A model generated the notes under the pieces. The model worked only from the letters and a program-made list of their open reading frames with translations. It was not told the DNA's origin and did no database searches. 64,000 nt of DNA from Linanthus parryae (lineage: Eukaryota > Streptophyta > Magnoliopsida > Ericales > Polemoniaceae): contig JALGPY010000002.1 of the NCBI GenBank assembly GCA_023055425.1, positions 123,640,088 to 123,704,087 on the forward strand. Reading direction: 5' to 3'. Made by a program: the position numbers and the translations under genes. Position 1 is the stretch's first letter, and each line of letters starts with the position of its first letter. This document shows, piece after piece, positions 33,695 to 43,874 of this stretch.

Positions 33695-36600
33695 GTAGCT
33701 CAAACCACTACTTTGGAAACTAAAGTCATCGACCAACTCTAAAGTCAAAGGTTAATCTCAAATTTTTAACGCCGCGGTGTCCACTAGGTCTAACCACTTC
33801 TTTTGGTCACATAAACTCATCGACCAACTCTGAAGTCAATGGTTAATCTCAAATTTATAACGTTGTGGTGTCTACTAGCTCAAACCACTACATTTGGTCA
33901 AATAAATTCATCGACCAACTCTAAAATCAATGGTTAATCTAAAAATTTTAACGTTGCGGTGTCCATTAGGTCAAACCACTAATTTTGGTCCATATAGTCA
34001 TCGACCAACTCTAAAGTCAAAGGTTAATCTCAATTTATTAACATTGCGGTGTCCACTAGCTCAAACCACTTTCTTTGAGTCAAATAATGCCATCCCAACT
34101 ATAAAGTCAATGGTTAATCTCAAATTTTTAACGTTGTCGTGTCCACTAGCTTAAGCCACGACTTTTTACCAAATACAGTCATTGACCAATTCTAAATTCA
34201 AAAGTTGATCTCAAATTTTTGGCGTTGTAGTGTCCACTAGCTCAAACCATTAATTTTGGTCAAATAAAGTCATCGACCAACTCTAAATTCAAAGGTTAAT
34301 CTTAAATTTTTAACGTTGCGGTGTCCCCTAGGTCAAACCACTACTTTTGGTCAAATAAAGTCATCGACCAACTCTAAAGTCAAAGGTTAATAGCAAAATT
34401 TTAACGTTGCGGTGTCCACTAGCTCAAACCACTACATTGGTCAAATAAAGTCATCGACCAACTCTAACGTCAAAGGTTAATCTTAAATTTTTAGCATTGC
34501 AGTGTCCTTTGGGTCAAACCACTACTTTTGTTCAAACAAAGTCAACGACCAACTCTAAAATCAATTGTTAATCTAAAATTTCAAACGCTGCGGTGCCCAT
34601 TAGGTCAAACCACTACTTTTGGTCAATAAAGTATCGAACAACTGTAAAGTCAAAGGTTAATCTCAATTTTTTAACGTTGCGGTGTCCACTAGGTCAAACC
34701 ACTATCTTTGACTCAAATAAAGTCATTTCAACTCTAAATTCAAAGGAAAATCTCAAATTTTTAACGTTGCGGAGTCCACTAGCTCAAACCACTACTTTGG
34801 ACCAAGTAAAGTCATTGAACAATTCTAAATTCAAAGGTTAATCTTAAATTTTTAGCATTGAAGTGTCCACTAGCTCAAACCACTACTTTTGATCAAATAA
34901 AGTCATCGACCAATTCTAAAGTCAAAGGTTAATCTCAAATTTTTAGCGGTGCAGTGTCCACTAGCTCAAACCACTACTTTTGACCAAACAAAGTCATCGT
35001 CCAACTTTAAAGTACAAGGTTAATCTCAAATTTTTAACGTTGTGGTGTCCACAAGGACAAACCACTACTTTTGGTCCTAAAGTCGTCGACCATCTCTAAA
35101 GTCAAAGGTTAATCAAAAATTTTTCACGTTGCGTTGTTCAGTAGCTCAAACCACAACTTTTGAAACGAAAGTCATCGACCAACTCTAAAGTCAAAGTTAA
35201 TCTCAAATTTTTATCGCCGCGGTGTCCACTAGGTCTAACCACTTCTTTTGGTCACATAAATTCATCGACCAACTCTGAAGTCAATGGTTAATCTCAAATT
35301 TTTAACGTTGTGGTGTCCACTAGCTCAAACCACTACTTTTGGTCAAATAAAGTCATGGACCAACTCTAAAATCAATGATTAATCTAAAAAATTTAACGTT
35401 GCGGTGTCCATTAGGTCAAACCACTACTTTTGGCCAATAGAGTCATCGACCAACTCTAAAGTCAAAGGTTAATCTCAATTTATTAACGTTGCGGTGTCCA
35501 CTAGCTCAAACCACTATCTTTGAGTCAAATAATGTCATCCCAACTCTAAAGTCAAAGGTTAATCTCAAATTTTTAACGTTGTCGTGTCCACTAGCTTAAG
35601 CCATTACTTTTTACCAAATACAGTCATTGACCAATTCTAAAGTCAAAGGTTGATCTCAAATTTTTAGCCTTGCAATGTCCACTAGCTCAAACCATTAATT
35701 TTGGTCAAATAAAGTCATCGACCAACTCTAAAGTCAAAGGTTAATCTTAAATTTTTAACGTTACGGTGTCCCCTAGGTCAAACCACTACTTTTGGTCAAA
35801 TAATGTCATCTACCAACTCTAAAGTCAAAGGTTAATAGCAAAATTTTAACGTTGCGGTGTCCACTAGCTCAAACCACTACATTGGTCAAATAAAGTCATC
35901 AACCAATCTATTGTCAAAGGTTAATCTCAAATTTTTAGCGTTACAGTGTCCTTTGGGTCAAACCACTAATTTGTTCAAAAAAAGTCATCGACCAACTCTA
36001 AAATCAATTGTTAATCTAAAATTTTAAACGTTGCGGTGCCCATTAGGTCAATCCACTACTTTTGGTCAATAAAGTCATCGAACAACTCTAAAGTCAAAGG
36101 TTAATCTCAATTTATTAACGTTGCGGTGTCCACTAGGTCAAACCACTATCTTTGACTCAAATAAAGTCATCCCAACTCTAAATTCAAAGGATAATCTCAA
36201 ATTTTTAACGTTGCGGAGTCCACTAGCTCAAACCACTACTTTTGACCAAATAAAGTAATTGAACAATTCTAAATTCAAAGGTTAATCTTAAATTTTTAGC
36301 GTTGAAGTGTCCAGTAGCTCAAACCACTACTTTTGATCAAATAAAGTCATCGACCAATTCTAAAGTCAAAGGTTAATCTCAAATTTTTAGCGCTGCAGTG
36401 TCCACTAGCTCAAACCACTACTTTTGACCTAACAAAGTCATCGTCCAACTTTAAAGTACAAGGTTAATCTCAAATTTTTAACGTTGTGGTGTCCACTAGG
36501 ACAAACCACTACTTTTGGTCCTAAATTCGTCGACCATCTCTAAAGTCAAAGTTTATTCGAAAATTTTTAACGTTGCGGTGTTCAGTAGCTCAAACCACTA

Positions 36601-39600
36601 CTTGGGAAACTAAATTCATCGACGATCTCTAAAGTCAAAGGTTAATCTCAAATTTTTAATGTCGCGGTGTCCACTAGGTCTAACCACTTCTTTTGGTCAC
36701 ATAAACTCATCGACCAACTCTGTAGTCAATGGTTAATCTCAAAATTTTAACGTTGTGGTGTCCACTAGCTCAAACCACTACTTTTGGTCTAATAAAGTCA
36801 TCGACCAACTCTAAAATCAATGATTAATCTAAAAATTTTAACGTTGCGGTGTCCGTTAGGTCAAACCACTACTTTGGTCAATAGAGTCATCGACCAACTC
36901 TAAAGTCAAAGGTTAATCTCAATTTATTAACGTTGCGGTGTCCACTAGCTCAAACCACTATCTTTGAGTCAAATAATGTCATCCCAACTCTAAATTCAAA
37001 TGTTAATCTCAAATTTGTAACGTTGCCGTGTCCACTAGCTTAAGCCACTAGTTTTAACCTAATACAGTCATTGACCAATTCTAAAGTCAAAGGTTGATCT
37101 CAAATTTTTGGCATTGCAGTTTCCACTAGCTCAAACCATTAATTTTAGTCAAATAAAGTCATTGACCAACTCTAAAGTCAAAGGTTAATCTTAAATTTTT
37201 AACGTTGCGGTGTCCCCTAGGTCAAACCACTACTTTTGGTCAAATAAAGTCATCGACCAATTCTAAAGTCAAAGGTTAATAACAAAATTTTAACGTTGCG
37301 GTGTCCAATATCTCAAACCACTACATTGGTCAAATAAAGTCATCGACCAACTCTAACGTCAAAGGTTAATCTCAAATTTTTAGCGTTGCAGTGTCCTTTG
37401 GGTCAAACCACTACTTTTGGTCAAACAAAGTCATCGACCAACTCTAAAATCAATTATTAATCTAAAAATTTTAAACGTTGCGGTGCCCATTAGGTGAAAC
37501 CACTACTTTTGGTCAATAAAGTCCTCGAACAACTCTAAAATCAAAGGTTAATCTCAATTTATTAACCTTGCGATGTCCACTAGGTCAAACCACTATCTTT
37601 GACTCAAATAAAGTCATCCCAACTCTAAATTCAAAGGATAATCTCAAAATTTTTACGTTACGGAGTCCACTAGCTCGAACCACTACTTTAGACCAAATAA
37701 AGTCATTGAACAATTCTAAATTCAAAGGTTAATCTTAAATTTTTAGCGTTGAAGTGTCCAATAGCTCAAACCACTACTTTTGATCAAATAAAGTTATCGA
37801 CCAATTCTAAAGTCAAAGGTTAATCTCAATTTTTAGCGTTGCTGTGTCCACTAGCTCAAACCACTACTTTTAACCAAACAAAGTCATCGTCCAACTTTAA
37901 AGTACAAGGTTAATCTCAAATTTTTAACGTTGTGGTGTCCACAAGGACAAACCACTACTTTTGGTCCTAAAGTCGTCGACCATCTCTAAAGTCAAAGGTT
38001 AATCGAAAATTTTTCACGTTGCGTTGTTCAGTAGCTCAAACCACAACTTTTGAAACGAAAGTCATCGACCAACTCTAAAGTCAAAGTTAATCTCAAATTT
38101 TTATCGCCGCGGTGTCCACTAGGTCTAACCACTTCTTTTGGTCACATAAATTCATCGACCAACTCTGAAGTCAATGGTTAATCTCAAATTTTTAACGTTG
38201 TGGTGTCCACTAGCTCAAACCACTACTTTTGGTCAAATAAAGTCATGGACCAACTCTAAAATCAATGATTAATCTAAAAAATTTAACGTTGCGGTGTCCA
38301 TTAGGTCAAACCACTACTTTTGGCCAATAGAGTCATCGACCAACTCTAAATTCAAAGGTTAATCTCAATTTATTAACGTTGCGGTGTCCACTAGCTCAAA
38401 CCACTATCTTTGAGTCAAATAATGTCATCCCAACTCTAAAGTCAAAGGTTAATCTCAAATTTTTAACGTTGTCGTGTCCACTAGCTTAAGCCATTACTTT
38501 TTACCAAATACAGTCATTGACCAATTCTAAAGTCAAAGGTTGATCTCAAATTTTTAGCCTTGCAATGTCCACTAGCTCAAACCATTAATTTTGGTCAAAT
38601 AAAGTCATCGACCAACTCTAAAGTCAAAGGTTAATCTTAAATTTTTAACGTTACGGTGTCCCCTAGGTCAAACCACTACTTTTGGTCAAATAATGTCATC
38701 TACCAACTCTAAAGTCAAAGGTTAATAGCAAAATTTTAACGTTGCGGTGTCCACTAGCTCAAACCACTACATTGGTCAAATAAAGTCATCAACCAACTCT
38801 ATTGTCAAAGGTTAATCTCAAATTTTTAGCGTTACAGTGTCCTTTGGGTCAAACCACTAATTTGTTCAAAAAAAGTCATCGACCAACTCTAAAATCAATT
38901 GTTAATCTAAAATTTTAAACGTTGCGGTGCCCATTAGGTCAATCCATTACTTTTGGTCAATAAAGTCATCGAACAACTCTAAAGTCAAAGGTTAATCTCA
39001 ATTTATTAACGTTGCGGTGTCCACTAGGTCAAACCACTATCTTTGACTCAAATAAAGTCATCCCAACTCTAAATTCAAAGGATAATCTCAAATTTTTAAC
39101 GTTGCGGAGTCCACTAGCTCAAACCACTACTTTTGACCAAATAAAGTAATTGAACAATTCTAAATTCAAAGGTTAATCTTAAATTTTTAGCGTTGAAGTG
39201 TCCAATAGCTCAAACCACTACTTTTGATCAAATAAAGTCATCGACCAATTCTAAAGTCAAAGGTTAATCTCAAATTTTTAGCGCTGCAGTGTCCACTAGC
39301 TCAAACCACTACTTTTGACCAAACAAAGTCATCGTCCAACTTTAAAGTACAAGGTTAATCTCAAATTTTTAACGTTGTGGTGTCCATTAGGACAAACCAC
39401 TACTTTTGGTCCTAAAGTCGTCGACCATCTCTAAAGTCAAAGGTTAATCGAAAATTTTTAACGTTGCGGTGTTCAGTAGCTCAAACCACTACTTTGGAAA
39501 CTAAAGTCATCGACGAACTCTAAAGTCAAAGGTTAATCTCAAATTTTTAATGTCGGGGTGTCCACTAGTTCTAACCACTTCTTTTGGTCACATAAACTCA

Positions 39601-40128
39601 TCGACCAACTCTGTAGTCAATGGTTAATCTCAAAATTTTAACGTTGTGGTGTCCACTAGCTCAAACCACTACTTTTGGTCTAATAAAGCCATCGACCAAC
39701 TCTAAAATCAATGGTTAATCTAAAAAATTTAACGTTGCGGTGTCCATTAGGTCAAACCACTACTTTTGGTCAATAGAGTCATCGACCAACTCTAAAGTCA
39801 AAGGTTAATCTCAATTTATTAACGTTGCGGTGTCCACTAGCTCAAACCACTATCTTTGAGTCAAATAATGTCATCCCAACTCTAAAGTCAAAGGTTAATC
39901 TCAAATTTGCAACGTTGCCGTGTTCACTAGCTTAAGCCACTAGTTGTTACCTAATACAGTCATTGACCAATTCTAAAGTCAAAGGTTGATCTCAAATTTT
40001 AGCGTTGCAGTGTCCACTAGCTCAAACCATTAATTTTGGTAAAATAAAGTCATTGACCAACTCTAAAGTCAAAGGTTAATCTTAAATTTTTAACGTTGCG
40101 GTGTCCCCTAGGTCAAACCACTACTTTT
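33695..40128 (+). repeat. Satellite array, block 3, 16-monomer higher-order repeat
   Basis: About 70 monomers. The variant monomer starting TTCAGTAGCTCAAACCAC, which opens each unit, has its ACTTTGG/ACTTGGG/ACTTTTG anchor at 33710, 35156, 36600, 38045 and 39490, that is every 1,444-1,446 bases. The part to about 36,915 belongs to duplication copy 2. Ends in the left target duplication of the LINE at 40129. Confidence 0.97.
40113..40128. repeat. Target-site duplication (left copy) of the LINE at 40129-45887
   Basis: TCAAACCACTACTTTT, also at 45888-45903. Because the target is itself a tandem repeat, the duplication is judged by monomer phase: the right flank repeats 16 bases already present on the left, then continues GGTCAAATAAAG. 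Confidence 0.85.
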
Positions 40129-40185
40129 TTTTGGGTAAATGTCAATATATATAAATATAAACACAGTCAAAGTACAGGTTTACAA

Positions 40186-40197
40186 GGGGCATTCCCC
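40186..40197. other. Conserved hairpin in the LINE 3' UTR
   Basis: GGGG-CATT-CCCC, followed by AGG. The same block is at 3078-3089, 31832-31843 and 58072-58083, embedded in TACAAGGGGCATWCCCCAGG. Its conservation across subfamilies with otherwise different UTRs suggests a role in RT recognition of element RNA; that role is inferred. Confidence 0.6.
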
Positions 40198-40237
40198 AGG
40201 TAAAGCTACAACAGTCATACACATCAGAGTCAAAAAA

Positions 40238-43200
40238 TTAGCCAATACCCCAGTTCCTAACTAGGTCAGCAATATGGTGGCTGTACAAAAGGTTTTTTGC
40301 CAACAATCTAGTCCTAATAGTGTGGCCTACTTTCCTACAAATAACAATGGCAGAAGTTTGTTGCCCTCTAAAAATTCTATCATTCCTTTGCAGCCACAAG
40401 TGATACACAGTAGAGGTGAAGCACAGCTTCATTGTGTTGTTTCTAACATTTTCAGTTTTCCAAGAGGAGCTAAGATCAATGATCCAATCTTGCCAGCTAC
40501 CCAATGGTTGGATGTCAAAGTAATTCCAAACCTGCATTGAGAAGGAACAACTACAGAAAAGATGTGAATGTGTTTCAGGGAGATGTCCACAGAAGCTGCA
40601 GTTAGTAGCAGTTTGAATGCCCCAGCTAGCCATTCTATCAAAGGTGTTGAGTCTCTCTTGAGCAGCAATCCATAAAATGAATGAGAACCTGGGAATGCTA
40701 AGCTTGAACCAGCAGAGATGAGTCCATTGCTTCAAAGGAGTGGCTTCTCTAAGAATTTTCCAAGAGGAGGACACTGTATACTGGCCTGAGGTATCAGCCA
40801 TCCACTGAACTGAGTCAGGGCTATCAGAGGGGAGAGGGAGTTGGTCAGTTAAATGCACAAGGTCTCTCATGTAGTGGCTATGAGGGGAAGGCCAAACCCA
40901 AGTGTTGTTAACAATAATGTCTTTTACTTTTGCATCTCTAGGAAGGGCTGCATCATACAAAATCCTCTCATTAACAATAGGCAGAATTGGACCATTAGGC
41001 AGCCATTGATCATACCAGAGAAAGGTATTGCATCCATTGCCAATACTGTATTTGATGTGTGGCCTAAATGTTTCTTTTAAGCTAAGAAGCTTCCTCCAAA
41101 TCCAAGAAGAGTTGTTGGGACACTTTAACCTCCAAATAGCCCTGCCTCTAATCAGATGAGTATGAGTCCATTTGACCCAGTAAGAGCTGTCTCTCTTGGT
41201 GATAAGAGACCAAAGGTGCTTCCCAATTGCAGCCCTATTCCAGATCTTAGTGCATTTAATATTCAGCCCTCCTTCCTTATAGGGTTTACAAACCTGCTCC
41301 CAAGCAATTTTAGCACCAGTGTGCTTCATGTCTGCTCCTGTCCAAAGAAACTTCCTCATCAAAGCTTCAATGTCTTTGTGGACTCTAGCTGGTAGGATAA
41401 AAGTGGATGCCCAATAGACTTGGATGGAGAAAATCATAGTCTTGACAAGCTGGAGTCTTCCAGCATAAGATAAGTATTTAATGGTCCAGCTCTTCATTCT
41501 GTTCAAGATTCTATCAAGCAGCTCCTTACAATCTGAGTATTTGAGCTTTGTAGTGATAAGAGGGACTCCAAGATATCTGACAGGTAAGGTGCCAATAGAG
41601 TAGCCAACCAATTGGATGATCTGCTGCTGCACAGTTTGAGAGATACCAGACAAGTACACTGTGCTTTTAGCAGCATTTGGTTGAAGACCAGACAGTGTCT
41701 TGAAAGTGTTGAGGCCCTCATGAATAAGCTGCACAGATTGAACATCACCTTTACAAAAGACCATCAAATCATCAGCAAAACAGAGATTAACAATGCCTTC
41801 TTCTTTACACCTCCAATGATAATTAAAGTTGCTATTGCTAGCCTGTACATGTAAGATACCAGAGAGAACTTCCATAACCAGAACAAAAAGGTAGGGAGAC
41901 ATAGGATCTCCCTGCCTTAAGCCTCTAGTGCCTTTGAAAAACCCTGCAAGCTCACCATTAAAACAGATAGAGAAAGCTGCTGTGCATACACATTCCCTAA
42001 TCCAACCAATCATGGTCTCTGGGAAGCCAAAACACTGTAAAGTGGTGAAGAGAAAATTCCAATTCACATGATCATAAGCCTTCATAAGATCAATCTTCAT
42101 GGCACACCTAGGAGAGGTGGTTTGAGTGTGGTAGTTTCTAAGCAATTCTTGAGACAGAAAGATGTTGTCAGAAATCTGCCTACCCTTGACAAAAGCTGAC
42201 TGGGAAGCATGGATAAGATGGGGCAGGACAGTCTTGATTCTATTTGCAACCACTTTAGATATAACCTTGTAAGTGGTATTGCAGCATGATATAGGTCTGT
42301 ACTCACTCACTCTAGAAGGATTAGAGACTTTAGGTACCAAAGCTATAGCAGTAGAGTTGAAGGCCTTGAGCAGTTTACCTGTAGCAAAGAATTCCAACAC
42401 TGCTCCAACAGTGTCCATTTTAACCTCTTCCCAGGATTGTTTGAAGAAACTGGCTGTGTACCCATCAGGGCCAGGAGCTTTGTTAGGGGGAAGAGACATA
42501 AATGCAAGCTCCACCTCCTCCTCAGTCACAGATCTACCAAGAGCCTGCTGTTGATCACTAGTGAGGGTGTGCCTTACATAAGGCCTAACTTGGTCTTGAG
42601 AGACTCTGTGTTGAGTCTCTACTGGACCAATAAGTTGCTGAAAATAATCAATAAACTCCTTCTTCAGCTCTTCCTTCTCTGTAATCTGCAAACCATCTTC
42701 TCTTGTAATAGCCACAATTCTGTTGACAGCCCCTCTATTCTTCACCACTCTATAGAAGTAAGCAGTATTTTGGTCTCCCAGGTTTAACCACTTCTCTCTG
42801 GCTTTTTGTCTGAAGAAGCTCTCCTCAGCAGAAGCAAATCTGTAGTAATCAGCAGCAGCCTCCTTCTCCTGCTCTCTGAGATGGTGATCACTAGGGTTGG
42901 TGTTAAGTTTGTTTTGAATGTCCTCCAGCTTTTCTCTACTATTCATAGTTCTCAACTGGATGTTGCTGAAGTGAGCCTTGTTAAGGTGTTTGAGAGGTTG
43001 CTTCAAGAGCTTAAGCTTTCTCCACAGAACAAACTGTTTGGTTCCATCAATCTCTGTATCCCAGACAGTCTTCACAGTATCTCTATAGCCTGGATGATGG
43101 GTCCACATGTCAAAGAATCTAAAGGGCTTATTAACCTTCTCCAACTCTTTACCAGTGTGGACAATGATGGGGCAATGATCAGAGGTGAGATTTGCAGTAA

Positions 43201-43846
43201 TGTTGGCATAAGAATTGGGAAACATATTGTTCCAATCCAGGTTAACCAGAGCTCTATCAATTCTTGTGGATATGGGGTTCTGCAGCTGCTTGTTTGACCA
43301 AGTGAAAAAGTTCCCAGTAGTTCTAAGCTCAGTCAGCTCACAATCAAAAACACAATGGTTGAAATCATCACAAGGTGACCCTGAGCCTCCTTCTCTCTCA
43401 TTCTGAAACCTGGTGGCATTGAAATCTCCAAGGATCAACCAAGCTGCAGTAGCCATGCTTGGAGCTATAATATTCAGATCTTGCCACAAACTCTTTCTCT
43501 CTTGGACATCATTAGAGCCATAGCAAAAGGTGATATAGAACTCCTGATCACTTCCCAGAACAGCAACTTTACAATGCAGCAGTTGTTTAGTTTCCTTCAA
43601 GGCATTCACTGCAAAAATGTGGGGGTTCCAAAGAACAACAATCCTAGCTTTGGGATAGCTAACAATGTTGCTCACAAAAAGCCATTGGCTTTGCACATTT
43701 CTAGTGACAAAAGAGAGGTTAACATCTTTCACTTTAGTCTCAAGAAGACCAATAAGACTAAGATTGAACTTCTTTATTAGGCTTCTAACATCCACCTGCC
43801 TAATGGGGTCATTTAAACCCCTTGTATTCCAAGTTCCTACAAACAT
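40238..43846 (-). CDS. LINE ORF2 protein: endonuclease, reverse transcriptase, zf-RVT (intact)
   Basis: A 1,202-residue protein from the ATG at 43846 (MFVGTWNTRGLN). The longer frame upstream to 43969 overlaps ORF1, and the other LINEs also start at this point. It would nick target DNA and copy the element RNA there (target-primed reverse transcription). Endonuclease, residues 1-235: LLETK near 34-38, GDFNA 140-144, SDH 222-224. RT, about 440-800: NKAPGPDGY 455-463, YRPISCCN, DLMKAYD 586-592, RQGDPMSPYLF and the catalytic FADD 690-693 (F in place of Y is usual in plant LINEs). zf-RVT, about 1020-1110: CSFCGHLPETHSHLFCSC at 1083-1100. The length fits plant L1 ORF2. No stop, frameshift or lost catalytic residue was seen. 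No RNase H domain was recognised. Confidence 0.95.
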   Translation of the reverse strand: MFVGTWNTRGLNDPIRQVDVRSLIKKFNLSLIGLLETKVKDVNLSFVTRNVQSQWLFVSNIVSYPKARIVVLWNPHIFAVNALKETKQLLHCKVAVLGSDQEFYITFCYGSNDVQERKSLWQDLNIIAPSMATAAWLILGDFNATRFQNEREGGSGSPCDDFNHCVFDCELTELRTTGNFFTWSNKQLQNPISTRIDRALVNLDWNNMFPNSYANITANLTSDHCPIIVHTGKELEKVNKPFRFFDMWTHHPGYRDTVKTVWDTEIDGTKQFVLWRKLKLLKQPLKHLNKAHFSNIQLRTMNSREKLEDIQNKLNTNPSDHHLREQEKEAAADYYRFASAEESFFRQKAREKWLNLGDQNTAYFYRVVKNRGAVNRIVAITREDGLQITEKEELKKEFIDYFQQLIGPVETQHRVSQDQVRPYVRHTLTSDQQQALGRSVTEEEVELAFMSLPPNKAPGPDGYTASFFKQSWEEVKMDTVGAVLEFFATGKLLKAFNSTAIALVPKVSNPSRVSEYRPISCCNTTYKVISKVVANRIKTVLPHLIHASQSAFVKGRQISDNIFLSQELLRNYHTQTTSPRCAMKIDLMKAYDHVNWNFLFTTLQCFGFPETMIGWIRECVCTAAFSICFNGELAGFFKGTRGLRQGDPMSPYLFVLVMEVLSGILHVQASNSNFNYHWRCKEEGIVNLCFADDLMVFCKGDVQSVQLIHEGLNTFKTLSGLQPNAAKSTVYLSGISQTVQQQIIQLVGYSIGTLPVRYLGVPLITTKLKYSDCKELLDRILNRMKSWTIKYLSYAGRLQLVKTMIFSIQVYWASTFILPARVHKDIEALMRKFLWTGADMKHTGAKIAWEQVCKPYKEGGLNIKCTKIWNRAAIGKHLWSLITKRDSSYWVKWTHTHLIRGRAIWRLKCPNNSSWIWRKLLSLKETFRPHIKYSIGNGCNTFLWYDQWLPNGPILPIVNERILYDAALPRDAKVKDIIVNNTWVWPSPHSHYMRDLVHLTDQLPLPSDSPDSVQWMADTSGQYTVSSSWKILREATPLKQWTHLCWFKLSIPRFSFILWIAAQERLNTFDRMASWGIQTATNCSFCGHLPETHSHLFCSCSFSMQVWNYFDIQPLGSWQDWIIDLSSSWKTENVRNNTMKLCFTSTVYHLWLQRNDRIFRGQQTSAIVICRKVGHTIRTRLLAKNLLYSHHIADLVRNWGIG

Positions 43847-43874
43847 GGATACAACAAAAAAGAGAGGAAGGTAA

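Larger units (their letters stand above)
25665..36915 (+). repeat. Large satellite duplication, copy 2, interrupted by a LINE
   Basis: Same monomer order as copy 1. After the LINE at 31761-33694 the offset to copy 1 becomes 12,173, the difference (1,931) being the LINE length. The similarity ends near 36,915, where copy 1 switches to other monomers at about 24,745. Confidence 0.9.

Noticed and set aside
42806..43297. Plus-strand ORFs opposite LINE ORF2 (also 60328-61161, 277 codons)
   Set aside because: They are antisense shadows of well-conserved ORF2 coding sequence with no domain of their own.
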